64,000 nt of DNA from Candidatus Gastranaerophilales bacterium (GCA_016280955.1 JAEEHV010000066.1:1-64000); one strand, 5' to 3'; positions 30,009 to 38,485 are shown, counted from the first letter of the stretch. Numbers and translations: made by a program. Notes: generated by a model not told the origin, from the sequence alone.

Positions 30009-30613
30009 GTTAGCGATAGGTAACTCGCTGCCGGAGTTGAAGTTAGCATAGACTAACTTATGTATCAGATAATTGATATTACAAGTTTGTAATAATTATG
30101 ACAGATTTTTAATTCTGCTATTATTCTATAAAAGAATTATGGATATATCAGCAGGATAGACTTTAACGCTTTAATGTGATAAAGTATAGGAGCAGATAGT
30201 ACATAAAAACGCTTTAATACTTTAGCATACTAAAGTAATTTGATTTAATGCTTTAGTGAAGTAAAGTGCGATAGTATCGCAGATTGAACACTTTAGTGAT
30301 TTAACGCTTTAATGTTTTAAAGTGAATTTTTTGTTGCAAATGCAACGAAATTTCAGTAAATCCCGAAAAATTCAATTTTGAAAAATGGTAAAAAATGGTA
30401 AATCATACCAAAAAAATCTTATTTTGAAAAATCATTATTTTTTGACAATAAAATACCAATTTCATTTACAGTTAGCATACACTAACCAAGTCCATAAAAT
30501 AGTACGTTTATGGACTTCAAGCCGCTAAAAAGCGCATAAACAAGCCATTTTTTGAGAAGTTAGCGGCGGCTAACTCAAACGGGGGTAGGTTTACATAGTT
30601 AGCATATGGTAAC
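30009..30613. promoter_or_regulatory. cluster of 16-bp dyads (operator-like)
   Basis: Five GTTAG-N6-CTAAC-type sites at 30009, 30042, 30471, 30559 and 30598 (two end in GTAAC), and four CTTTA-N6-TAAAG sites at 30169, 30220, 30251 and 30307, each 16 bp. 30220 is a perfect ACTTTAG-CATA-CTAAAGT dyad. Both families share TTAGCATA in some copies. Such dyads are typical binding sites of dimeric repressors or partition/replication proteins. Two AAAAT-N4-ATTTT repeats (30365-30440) lie inside the cluster. Confidence 0.75.
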
Positions 30614-30912
30614 TGCGAATATCGGTATTAAGGTGTTCCACTCTACTCACATCAAAAAATTTATCAAAATCCCAACACACCTTAATCCCTCTACAAACAC
30701 CAATACTATCGCAATTTACCGAAAATTTCACAAAAATTTTTCAAGATACGATAGTATCGGACATTACAATAGAAAATTTAAGTCACCGAAAGTAAGAAAT
30801 TCAGAATCCAAACATTGATAGTATCGGGGAAAACACGTTAAAAACTTCGATTACCGAAAACCCATTCTGAATGATGGCAAAAATCATTTTAAGGAAATCA
30901 CAATAGTATCGC
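30268..30912. promoter_or_regulatory. GATAGTATC dyads, five copies
   Basis: GCGATAGTATCGC (30268-30280), CAATACTATCG (30701), CGATAGTATCG (30749-30759), GATAGTATCG (30817-30826) and CAATAGTATCG (30902-30912); a sixth, CAATAGTATCG, is at 37822. They interleave with the 16-bp dyads. Confidence 0.7.
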
Positions 30913-31140
30913 ATTTTGACATCAGAAGAATGGGAAAGAGAAAGAATGTACTAATAAACGAAGATATTTCGGAGCTTTGGTAGAATGAATATACCGAGGG
31001 AAACGAATTAAATCAGCCCCGAAAAAGACTTATTTTTGTCCGAAATTATGACTTAAAAACAGTAAAAATTTTTACTTCACTGGAACAATATAATATATAT
31101 TTATAAGACATATATACTCCTTAAAGAGTAAATAATATAT
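30620..31140. other. noncoding region with long inverted repeats
   Basis: No convincing frame. TTAAGGTGT and ACACCTTAA (about 30628-30685) and a pair of ATTCAGAAT/ATTCTGAAT blocks could fold on the message. ATGAT-GGCAAAA-ATCAT (about 30872-30890) is a small hairpin. A 17-codon frame at about 30930 (MGKRKNVLINEDISELW) has no good ribosome site. Confidence 0.45.
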
Positions 31141-31252
31141 ATTATATTGTAATTACATTTATTATTATATTTATTATATATTTATTTCTATACTAAAATT
31201 TGGTATAGTATGTATTAAAATCTGGTATAGTATATACTAAATTTTAATACAT
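31141..31252. repeat. 22-bp iterons plus AT-rich flank (right, inverted copy)
   Basis: Three tandem 22-bp units at 31187-31208, 31209-31230 and 31231-31252 (core CTATACTAAAATTTGGTATA), preceded by an ATTTATTATTATATTTAT flank. Read in reverse, 31156-31208 matches 3674-3726 over about 50 bp with few changes, so the two copies face each other across 27.5 kb. Confidence 0.85.
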
Positions 31253-31353
31253 TAACCTGTTTTGCAATGATATGAAATTTGCACAAAAATAGGGTATATA
31301 AACATCATAAATTACACATTGTTCTAAAATACAAAAACTACAATAAAAAATGC

Positions 31354-31382
31354 TTGACATTTCTAAAAACTTTTATTATAAT
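31354..31382 (+). promoter_or_regulatory. promoter of the rightward module
   Basis: TTGACA (31354-31359), 17-nt spacer TTTCTAAAAACTTTTAT, TATAAT (31377-31382). No dyad in the spacer. The leader ends GCGTGTTAGAAACTTG, a weak match to the shared leader element. Confidence 0.8.
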
Positions 31383-31442
31383 CAATTATAGAAACATAAC
31401 GGTGTTTTTTTTTATTTTGTTTATTAGGAGCGTGTTAGAAAC

Positions 31443-31952
31443 TTGCAAAAAGACGATAACTCAATCAAAAAGAAAATTATCATCATTCTATCTGTGATTA
31501 TTTGTTGTCTGGTTATATTGATTCTCTTGTTGAGCTTACGGAAGTGTAATTGTACAGGTGACTCCCTACAGACAGACAAGATTGTTGAAGATACCCAAGC
31601 AGTTGAATGGAACGGTAATCAGCACTTACCACAACCAGCAATAGGAGATTCACCAGCTATTGCAATTAACGGATTCAAAGAACTTACATTTACTGCTAAT
31701 CAACTTAATCAATCTGTGAATTTTAACAATCCTGCTAATAACAAATGCTATTTCAAAATGCACCTTTATGTAGACGGACAAAAACTTTGGCAATCTGAAT
31801 ACGTTGCTCCTGGTGATGGCTACTATACTATCAAATTAGACAAATCGCTATCGGTTGGCAAATATGAAGCCTACCTATTGATTAAGTGCTTTAAGAGTGA
31901 TAAGACGGAAATAAATTCAGCTAAGGTCAATTTTAATCTAAATGTTGTTTAA
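31443..31952 (+). CDS. membrane-anchored surface protein, 169 aa
   Basis: TTG start with AGGAGCGTG upstream. After a charged N-terminus (QKDDNSIKKK) comes one long span (IIIILSVIICCLVILILLL), then an exterior-type domain with a beta-rich C-terminal half (KCYFKMHLYVDGQKLWQSEY, YTIKLDKSLSVGKYEAYLL) resembling small Ig-like folds. Orientation suggests display outside the cell. It forms a pair with the next gene, 9 nt away. Superinfection exclusion or host surface modification is inference. Confidence 0.7.
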   Translation: MQKDDNSIKKKIIIILSVIICCLVILILLLSLRKCNCTGDSLQTDKIVEDTQAVEWNGNQHLPQPAIGDSPAIAINGFKELTFTANQLNQSVNFNNPANNKCYFKMHLYVDGQKLWQSEYVAPGDGYYTIKLDKSLSVGKYEAYLLIKCFKSDKTEINSAKVNFNLNVV

Positions 31953-31961
31953 GGAGTAGTT

Positions 31962-32471
31962 ATGTTTAAGAAGATTATTACAATCACATTAGTTCTGTGT
32001 ATGGTGGTTTCGCTTGGTGTGTTCGGTATGACTAATGTTAGCGCGGAAACTCAATATTCAAGCGGCGGTCAAACTAATTCCACTCTAACCTATGTAGAAC
32101 AAAGTCAATACTGTGTTTTAATTCCTGAAACCATTGATATGAATATCGGTTCATACACTTTTGAGGCAGATAATATGAACCTAATCGAAACAGAACACGT
32201 CTATGTCAAGCTACAGGAAATCGTAAGTGAGCCATACCTAACATTCACACATACCAACGGAACAGACCAGACCTGTAGAAAGGTTACAAGAACAGACACC
32301 GTATATAATTCAAAAGTTACCGAGAGCATACCTGTTGATTGCGTTGGTTACTTTAGTGATGGTGACACACAATCGGAAGTTACTTTCGGTCTTGAATGGT
32401 TACAATCCGACACACAGCCAAAAGCTGGTACATATTCATCAAACGTAGTGTTTGAAATCTATTTAGCATAA
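31962..32471 (+). CDS. secreted protein with signal peptide, 169 aa
   Basis: Typical signal peptide MFKKIITITLVLCMVVSLGV with a likely cleavage after NVSA. The mature part is beta-rich, with SQYCVLIPETIDMNIGSYTF and a GTYSSNVVFEIYLA end, the pattern of exported WxL/pilin-like or Ig-like Firmicutes proteins. No cell-wall anchor is visible. A secreted product in an intact phage late or lysogenic position is uncommon; it may be a moron expressed from the 31354 promoter. A stem (AGCCTCACT/AGTGGGGCT, 32490-32512) follows. Confidence 0.7.
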   Translation: MFKKIITITLVLCMVVSLGVFGMTNVSAETQYSSGGQTNSTLTYVEQSQYCVLIPETIDMNIGSYTFEADNMNLIETEHVYVKLQEIVSEPYLTFTHTNGTDQTCRKVTRTDTVYNSKVTESIPVDCVGYFSDGDTQSEVTFGLEWLQSDTQPKAGTYSSNVVFEIYLA

Positions 32472-32541
32472 AACTTTAATCGTGTAATTAGCCTCACTTC
32501 ATAGTGGGGCTATTGTCACATATAGGAGGAAAACTGAATAC

Positions 32542-35388
32542 TTGCAGCAAAAATATCCACACCGACTTATCTATAAGTTGGAGAGCAAGGTATTAAGAAA
32601 ACATAATTGGAAACTTACCTTGCCATTAGATGTTGCGCTTAAATCTTGCCCTGAAAGCATTGTTGCATTAAGTAGCAGCCAATGTTTACGGTGGATTGAT
32701 GAAATCAACGGTCAACCTGACATTTCGCTCGACGTGCGTAACATTCAGAACAAAATTCGAGCGATTAAAAGAAAGCCAAAAAGCAAATCAAACCGCGAAA
32801 AAATTTCAGAATACTATAATCAACTCTACAATCTTCAATTTCAACGTGACTACGTTTGCGTGATAATGGACAGCGAAAAGGAATATGACAGGGTTAATGA
32901 AGGTTTCAGCATTGACTTTGGCATTGTGAACGGTGAACATTGTATTGTGAATTATAGGCGTTTTCAAAGTACAAACGGCGGTGTTAAAAAATCTACTATC
33001 GTTTATGTAAATTCCGACCTTTATTTAGAGCTTAATTCTCGCGTTCGGAACGGTAGAAATATGTTGACTACTCACGTCCCAGCAAAATTAGAATCATATC
33101 AAGGTTTAATATGTTCAGGTTCTACTCCGTTGCCTAAACCAAAAGGAATTATCGTCGTTAAAGATTGCGTCACTAAATTCAAAGAGGACGTTATTCTGAT
33201 TGATGACTCTGGCGAGGGAGAACCTAAATTAACCTATGAGCACGACTACGAAATTGAACACGACGATTCTGACGGATTTGGATTTATGTCGCCTGAATAC
33301 TCCGCTATTGTCAATGAATACTTAACAGGAAAGCACGAACCAATAAGCGGAATGAACACTCGGTATGCGTGGACAAAGGGTATGGTATTCACCTTTAACT
33401 TCGTTGATTTCGCTGAAAAGGTGGCAAAAAACTATACGGTTGTTGATGTTTGGGGTACACCGAGGGATATTCGTCAGGCTGACATTATTCTTACCGAGAG
33501 TATGTTGAAGCTGTGGGATTCCTATTCAAGTTGGGAAGAATACTTTGAAAACTGTGAACGAAACCACTATGAATTTTCAGCAGCCAAAACTACGCAGGAA
33601 GAAATAGAACACGTCCGAGATACAAACTATCAATTCTTGCAACCTTATGATTTTACTGATGAAGAAATCGTGCAGTTATGTAAACCAAATGCTGACGAAA
33701 TTGCCGACGTTATAAACCTTGACTGGCGAAAAAGCCTTGTGTTCCTTTGTGGTGTTGGTTTGAATGATGATAATGTATTTAACAGCTCAACGGAAAATTT
33801 TGTCAAGGCGTTAATGATTGATAAGCGTGTTATTAACGATTCATTTGTTAGAAAAAAGATTTATCATCTTATCCGCAAAAGAATAGACCAGTGTAAAAAA
33901 GGTGCTATTCGTGTTAATGCGAACTATGTCATTATTTCAGGCGACCCATACGCATTGGCACAGAGTATGTTTGGTTTAGAAGTGACGGGGTTACTTAACA
34001 AAGGTGAAGTATACCACAAGTATTGGGTAGATAAGGGAACGAAGGAAATTGCGTGTTTTCGCGCTCCAATGTCTGTTTTTAATAATATACGACGAATGAA
34101 AGTTACTACCAATGACGACATTGCGTATTGGTATAAATATATAAATACAGCTCTGATTTACAACGCTTGGGATTCAGCGTGTGAAGCTATGAACGGGGCT
34201 GACAAGGATGGCGACACTAATATGTGTACTGACAATCCAGTAATTGTCAAAAACACAACTAATGCACCAACAATTATCTGTTTACAACGAAAAGCAGAAA
34301 AGAAAGTACCAACAGAAGAAGATATAATTTCAGCAAATAAACTTGCGTTCAATGATGAAATCGGGATAGTTACAAATCATATTACTTCGATGATAGAAAG
34401 ACGTGAGGTTTTCCCAAAAGATTCTGACGAATACAAAACACTAACTTATAGAATAATGTGTGGACAGCACTATCAACAAGTGACGATTGATAGGATTAAG
34501 GGTGTAATTGCTAAACCTATGCCGTCTTATTGGTATTCTCAAAGGGATTGTGTTGTACAAGATACAGACACAGACGAAGAACGAAAGCAAAAAGAATTTA
34601 ATTCAAGAATTTGCGCTTCAAAAAAACCTTATTTTATGACTTATGTTTATCCAAAACTGAAATATGAGAACGATAATTATATCAAAAATACGCATAGCAA
34701 CCTAATTAAGCGATTTGGTTCTTATGGCATTACAAGTATTGATGATTTACGAAAATATGAGCCAAAAACCGAAGATATGGAACAATTTTTAGAGTATTAC
34801 GATATGCTTTTACCTGTTGGTTACAATCCTTGTGTGGTAAACAGAATATCGTGGTATTTTGAGAGTTATTTTAAGGATTTTATATCCAATTTCTCAAAGA
34901 TGATGAAGCAAACCTCGCAAAGCAGATTTGACTACTCCATTCTGAAAAGCGGCGTTGTGTATTCACGTTCAGATTATCAAAAGGTATATGACATTTACAG
35001 AGAATATAATCGGCGCATTGAAAAATACCAACAGAAAAAGCGTACTGAAAAGATAGAGAAGTACGACGATTTTATGCAACACAATATTTTCGTTCAGTAT
35101 TTCAAAGATGAATGTTTCAAAATTTGTCCTAATTCTGATGAATTATGTGATATAGTGATTGACATTTGCTATAAGCGTGAAAACTCAAAACAATTTGCTT
35201 GGGATATATGTGCTGACAAAATAATTGACAACTTATTAAAGCGGAATGATTATAAAATTCATTATCCTGTGTTGGTTTCAACAGGTGGAGAATTTGTGTT
35301 TAATGGAAATGAATTTGTGATGAATGAAAAGGTGATTAAAAATGAAGAAGATAACGCCTATGAAGGCGATACGGCTGAAATGTCTTGA
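32542..35388 (+). CDS. two-barrel RNA polymerase (RdRp/YonO-like), 948 aa
   Basis: TTG 32542 follows TAGGAGGA. D554-K-D556-G-D558 (GADKDGDTNMC) matches the DxDGD metal-binding loop of double-psi beta-barrel RNA polymerases. Upstream, ACFRAPMSVFNNIRRMKV corresponds to the tRnPclhpGDiR element of QDE-1-type polymerases. This family includes single-chain YonO-like DNA-dependent enzymes of Bacillus phage and crAss-phage polymerases. No separate sigma-like gene is obvious. Located at the start of the rightward module, it could transcribe late genes. Whether it uses DNA or RNA template cannot be read from sequence. Confidence 0.85.
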   Translation: MQQKYPHRLIYKLESKVLRKHNWKLTLPLDVALKSCPESIVALSSSQCLRWIDEINGQPDISLDVRNIQNKIRAIKRKPKSKSNREKISEYYNQLYNLQFQRDYVCVIMDSEKEYDRVNEGFSIDFGIVNGEHCIVNYRRFQSTNGGVKKSTIVYVNSDLYLELNSRVRNGRNMLTTHVPAKLESYQGLICSGSTPLPKPKGIIVVKDCVTKFKEDVILIDDSGEGEPKLTYEHDYEIEHDDSDGFGFMSPEYSAIVNEYLTGKHEPISGMNTRYAWTKGMVFTFNFVDFAEKVAKNYTVVDVWGTPRDIRQADIILTESMLKLWDSYSSWEEYFENCERNHYEFSAAKTTQEEIEHVRDTNYQFLQPYDFTDEEIVQLCKPNADEIADVINLDWRKSLVFLCGVGLNDDNVFNSSTENFVKALMIDKRVINDSFVRKKIYHLIRKRIDQCKKGAIRVNANYVIISGDPYALAQSMFGLEVTGLLNKGEVYHKYWVDKGTKEIACFRAPMSVFNNIRRMKVTTNDDIAYWYKYINTALIYNAWDSACEAMNGADKDGDTNMCTDNPVIVKNTTNAPTIICLQRKAEKKVPTEEDIISANKLAFNDEIGIVTNHITSMIERREVFPKDSDEYKTLTYRIMCGQHYQQVTIDRIKGVIAKPMPSYWYSQRDCVVQDTDTDEERKQKEFNSRICASKKPYFMTYVYPKLKYENDNYIKNTHSNLIKRFGSYGITSIDDLRKYEPKTEDMEQFLEYYDMLLPVGYNPCVVNRISWYFESYFKDFISNFSKMMKQTSQSRFDYSILKSGVVYSRSDYQKVYDIYREYNRRIEKYQQKKRTEKIEKYDDFMQHNIFVQYFKDECFKICPNSDELCDIVIDICYKRENSKQFAWDICADKIIDNLLKRNDYKIHYPVLVSTGGEFVFNGNEFVMNEKVIKNEEDNAYEGDTAEMS

Positions 35389-35524
35389 TTGTAGTAACGG
35401 CAGCTCATACGAGGTCAAACACTGTGAAATTAAAACTTGCCCTCTATACCCCTATAAAAAGGGGCATAAACCGAAAGAAGGTACGGAGGAATATACTTTC
35501 ATTACCGAAGGTAGTTTGAAATAA
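35342..35524 (+). CDS. small cysteine-rich phage protein, 60 aa
   Basis: Overlaps the polymerase end by 47 nt; AAGGTGATTAAAA precedes ATG 35342. KAIRLKCLDCSNGSSYEVK and CEIKTCPLYPYKKGHKP show the CLDC...EVxxC...CPLxPYRxG pattern of a common small Gram-positive phage protein, a likely zinc-binding fold, with no known role. The 118 bases after it hold no gene. Confidence 0.75.
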   Translation: MKKITPMKAIRLKCLDCSNGSSYEVKHCEIKTCPLYPYKKGHKPKEGTEEYTFITEGSLK

Positions 35525-35643
35525 AAATGTGGGCGTAGCTACCGACTTGAAAGAAAAGAACGCTATTTGCGCGTCAATCATCAAATAAACATTGGAGTGA
35601 AGCATATAAATCAAAACTTTAAGCTCGGCGTAGGTGATAGTGA

Positions 35644-36510
35644 ATGATAATTTTAGACGAAAAGAAATTTGCCGAGGATTGTATACAGAATGGTTTAATT
35701 GTTATGAAACCTTATTTTGTATTGTCTATTTTATCTCGATATTACTATCATTGTTGTGGTTATAAAAAGAAGAAGATTAAAGAATTATTATTTGCGTTTC
35801 TACAAAAGCATTATCCAAAGTATGAGCTTGACGGATTTTTTTGGCAAAACGCTATTGAACGGTTAGCAGACAAGGCGAAAGATAATGAACTTATGATTAT
35901 TAAAGGCGTTAGTATTACTGAATCTGAAATGAATAAGATTAAGGAGTTAAGTAATCGCTGTTTAGAGAAATTAGCATTTGTATTGTTGTGTCTTGCTAAA
36001 TTTCAAAATGCGCGGAATCCAAATAATAACGGCTGGGTAAATTTAAGTTCAAAGCAGATTTTTGATTGCGCTCGGATTGTGTGTAAAAAAGATGAACGTG
36101 ACATAAAACTTGGCAAGTTAAGAGATTTGGGCTATTTGGAGTTTCCTAAACGCATTGACAACGTGAATAACAGGGTGACATTTATTGATGATGATTCACC
36201 AGAGGTTTTGTTTGTTAGTGATTTTAGAGAATTGGGTTACGAATATAGAAAATACTGTGGCGAGAATTTCATTCGGTGCGCTGATTGTGGTGTTTTGACA
36301 AAAGGAAACGAAAAAAACACAAGAAGATATTGTAAGGATTGCGGCGTGAATACGAATGTTGTTAATGGCAAAAAAATTATTTATTGTTGTGATTGTGGAG
36401 AAATGGTTTTTGTTGCAGCAAAGAATAACAGGACAAAAAGATGTAAGTTGTGTCAAGAAAAATACAATCGAATGATAAAAAGAGAATGGAAAAAGGCGAA
36501 TAATGAATAA
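35644..36510 (+). CDS. protein with C-terminal zinc fingers, 288 aa
   Basis: TAGGTGATAGTGA precedes ATG 35644. Residues 1-200 are helical (a possible helix-turn-helix near SSKQIFDCARIVC). The C-terminus has two zinc modules, CADCGVLTKG..CKDC and CCDCGEMVF..CKLC. Proteins of this layout precede the structural genes in many gut siphoviruses and probably bind nucleic acid. It overlaps the endonuclease start by 8 nt. Confidence 0.65.
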   Translation: MIILDEKKFAEDCIQNGLIVMKPYFVLSILSRYYYHCCGYKKKKIKELLFAFLQKHYPKYELDGFFWQNAIERLADKAKDNELMIIKGVSITESEMNKIKELSNRCLEKLAFVLLCLAKFQNARNPNNNGWVNLSSKQIFDCARIVCKKDERDIKLGKLRDLGYLEFPKRIDNVNNRVTFIDDDSPEVLFVSDFRELGYEYRKYCGENFIRCADCGVLTKGNEKNTRRYCKDCGVNTNVVNGKKIIYCCDCGEMVFVAAKNNRTKRCKLCQEKYNRMIKREWKKANNE

Positions 36511-37744
36511 GTGGGTATTTAATTCTATTTTACCTTTTGTTAATAAAGATGTTGAATTATTAGAACAGTACAAAGGAAAAGGTAAAAGATTTTTATGTAA
36601 ATGCAAGATATGTGGAAAAGAATTTTACAATACTCCCTTAAATCTTTTGTATGGGGAGATACATTCTAATAACAAAGAGTTGCCTTGTAGAAAATCTAAT
36701 AATAACAAATATATGATTAATAGCAAAGAAGCAAGACAATTATTAAGTGAATTATATAGCTTCTATAATTATTACAGCAAGAATTATAATATAGAGTCTT
36801 ATTACAAGAGTGATGATGAAAAAATTAAAATTATTGATAAAAAGACAAAGGAAACTTATTATGTTTCTTTACGACAAAGAATAAAACCTGAACATCCTAA
36901 AAAGAAGAAAAATAAAAATGAATCCAAGCCTTGTGACAGAGTTTACCATTTTTATGACAAAGAAAACGAAGATGTTTTTGTTGGTACGGTGGCAGGGTTT
37001 CTTTCTCATATAGACAAGGTTGCAAATTATAAAACATTAGACCAATTAAAACAGCGAAAATGGTTTAAGCAACGATTCAAAATAGTAAGTGGAAAACCAA
37101 AGGCACAAAAACCGATAGACGAGGGGTCAACATATATTAGAGTTAGATGTGATAAATCTTCATACTGTTTAAGGACGAGTAATTATCTATGTGGTGAATG
37201 TAGAGTATTAGGAGAACCGTATTATACGAAAGAAGAATATAATGAAAAAGTTAGGAAAATAAACAAGGGGTTTGAGATTTTAGAAAATTTTTCAAAAAAA
37301 GATGTTCCCATTAAATGCAAATGTGAACGGTGCGGTTATATATTTGAAAAAATGCCAAGAGATTTATTAAATCAGATTTCGTGTTCCAACTGCAATATGT
37401 CTAAAGGTGAACAAATCATATCGACCATTCTTAATGAATTAAATATTTCTTATGTTAGAGAAAAACGATTTAGTGATTTGAGTTATAAAAAGCCATTACG
37501 GTTTGATTTTTATTTGTCTGATTATAATGCAATTATAGAATTTGATGGCAAACAACATTTTAGACCTGTTATGTTTTATACTGATAATTATGAAAAAGCC
37601 AAAGATAATTATAGAGCGCAAAAAATACGAGATAAAATGAAAAATCAATATTGTAAAGACAATAATATCCCATTATTACGAATTAAATATGATGAAAAAG
37701 AGATAAAACGGAAGATAAAAAACTTTATAAAACGAATAAAATAA
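36503..37744 (+). CDS. free-standing homing-type endonuclease, 413 aa
   Basis: Zinc modules CKCKICGKEF (about residue 32), CDKSSYCLRT..CGECR and CKCERCGYIF..CSNC, followed by a C-terminal VSR/EDxHD-like nuclease: RFDFYLSDYNAIIEFDGKQHF with a basic LRIKY end. It is related to the intron-borne 59740 protein (shared CK.C.RCGY.F and ..FDFYL...IEFDG.QH pattern). No intron around it is visible, so it is free-standing. The nearby tRNA cluster may mark its target neighbourhood. Confidence 0.75.
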   Translation: MNKWVFNSILPFVNKDVELLEQYKGKGKRFLCKCKICGKEFYNTPLNLLYGEIHSNNKELPCRKSNNNKYMINSKEARQLLSELYSFYNYYSKNYNIESYYKSDDEKIKIIDKKTKETYYVSLRQRIKPEHPKKKKNKNESKPCDRVYHFYDKENEDVFVGTVAGFLSHIDKVANYKTLDQLKQRKWFKQRFKIVSGKPKAQKPIDEGSTYIRVRCDKSSYCLRTSNYLCGECRVLGEPYYTKEEYNEKVRKINKGFEILENFSKKDVPIKCKCERCGYIFEKMPRDLLNQISCSNCNMSKGEQIISTILNELNISYVREKRFSDLSYKKPLRFDFYLSDYNAIIEFDGKQHFRPVMFYTDNYEKAKDNYRAQKIRDKMKNQYCKDNNIPLLRIKYDEKEIKRKIKNFIKRIK

Positions 37745-37989
37745 TTCTAAAGTAGAATTATCAAAACGGTTTAACTTTTTGAAAATAAAATATTTTTTCT
37801 TGATTTTTCTGTGATTTCTCCAATAGTATCGAAGAAAAATAGAGCAAAATTTTTTACATTTTTAAGCGTAAAAATGAATCCTACTTTTCGTTTAATGAAG
37901 GGAACATATACCTTCAAAAAACTCTCATTTCTTTATCTTTCTCTTTTCTTTATGCGTTGGTATGGCAGAAGTTGTACCAACGCCAATAT
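37745..37989. other. noncoding leader of the tRNA cluster
   Basis: No gene. Contains one AAAAT-N4-ATTTT-like block (37776-37805), a GATAGTATC-type site at 37822, and a strong hairpin GCGTTGGTA ... TACCAACGC (about 37954-37983) ending 7 nt before tRNA-Tyr, possibly a processing signal. Confidence 0.5.
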
Positions 37990-38076
37990 GGGTAGATATG
38001 CAAGTCTGGTTAAAGCAAGCAGTCTGTAAAACTGTTCCGTATAGGTTCAATGGTTCAAATCCATTTCTGCCCACCA
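37990..38076 (+). tRNA. tRNA-Tyr (GTA)
   Basis: Acceptor GGGTAGA pairs with TCTGCCC; anticodon loop CTGTAAA with anticodon GTA; class II long variable arm; T-loop TTCAAAT; encoded CCA. Complete and well folded. Confidence 0.9.
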
Positions 38077-38228
38077 GGTAAGTTTAGAATTAAAAATAAT
38101 CGTATAAGAACCATATCACAATCAATTCTTTCTGGTTCTTACACAGGATTGGTGTCTGCACTGATAAGTGAGGTTTCTATTGCCGAAGTACAAGGTGATT
38201 ATTGCCAAAATGATTGTGAATTATATAT

Positions 38229-38304
38229 TTCTGTGTAGTTCAGTTGATAGAACACTTGACTGTTAATCAAGTAGTCATTGGTTTAAGTCCAATCACAGAA
38301 GCCA
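38229..38304 (+). tRNA. tRNA-Asn (GTT)
   Basis: Acceptor TTCTGTG / CACAGAA, D-arm GTTCAGTTGATAGAAC, anticodon stem CTTGA/TCAAG with anticodon GTT, T-arm ATTGG-TTTAAGT-CCAAT, discriminator G and encoded CCA. Confidence 0.9.
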
Positions 38305-38305
38305 G

Positions 38306-38409
38306 TGGTAAAGGGTATGACTTTGAGTGAGCATAGAAGATGAAAACCCCTCCACATTAGGATACGTCCGAAGTGGGCTTCACGGCGGTAGGATAATGAC
38401 CGCTAATTT
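38306..38409 (+). ncRNA. possible structured RNA between tRNAs
   Basis: Between tRNA-Asn and tRNA-Thr the sequence folds into CCAC-ATTA-GGA-TACG-TCC-GAA-GTGG and CGGT-AGGATAATG-ACCG hairpins. It has no frame of note and no cloverleaf. It could be a degenerate tRNA or a small RNA cut from the tRNA precursor; weak evidence. Confidence 0.35.
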
Positions 38410-38485
38410 GCTGGTGTAGTTCAGTTGGCAGAACGGATGATTTGTAATCTTCAGGTCGCGTGTCCGAGTCACGCCACCAGCTCCA
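38410..38485 (+). tRNA. tRNA-Thr (TGT)
   Basis: Acceptor GCTGGTG / CACCAGC, D-arm GTTCAGTTGGCAGAAC, anticodon TGT in TTTGTAA, T-arm GCGTG-TCCGAGT-CACGC and encoded CCA. The anticodon stem GATGA/TCTTC holds one T-T mismatch. Confidence 0.85.

Noticed and set aside
30606-30818. 70-aa frame in the central region (MVTANIGIKVFH...)
   Set aside because: No ribosome site, composition unlike neighbouring genes, and it overlaps a GTTAG dyad, long inverted repeats and two GATAGTATC dyads.
29760-31140. A large ornate RNA such as ROOL or GOLLD
   Set aside because: The region is dominated by short dyads and AT-rich iterons, and I could not trace the multi-stem layout of those RNAs.
38077-38228. A fourth tRNA between Tyr and Asn
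   Set aside because: A hairpin is present but no acceptor stem, T-loop or anticodon arm can be assembled.
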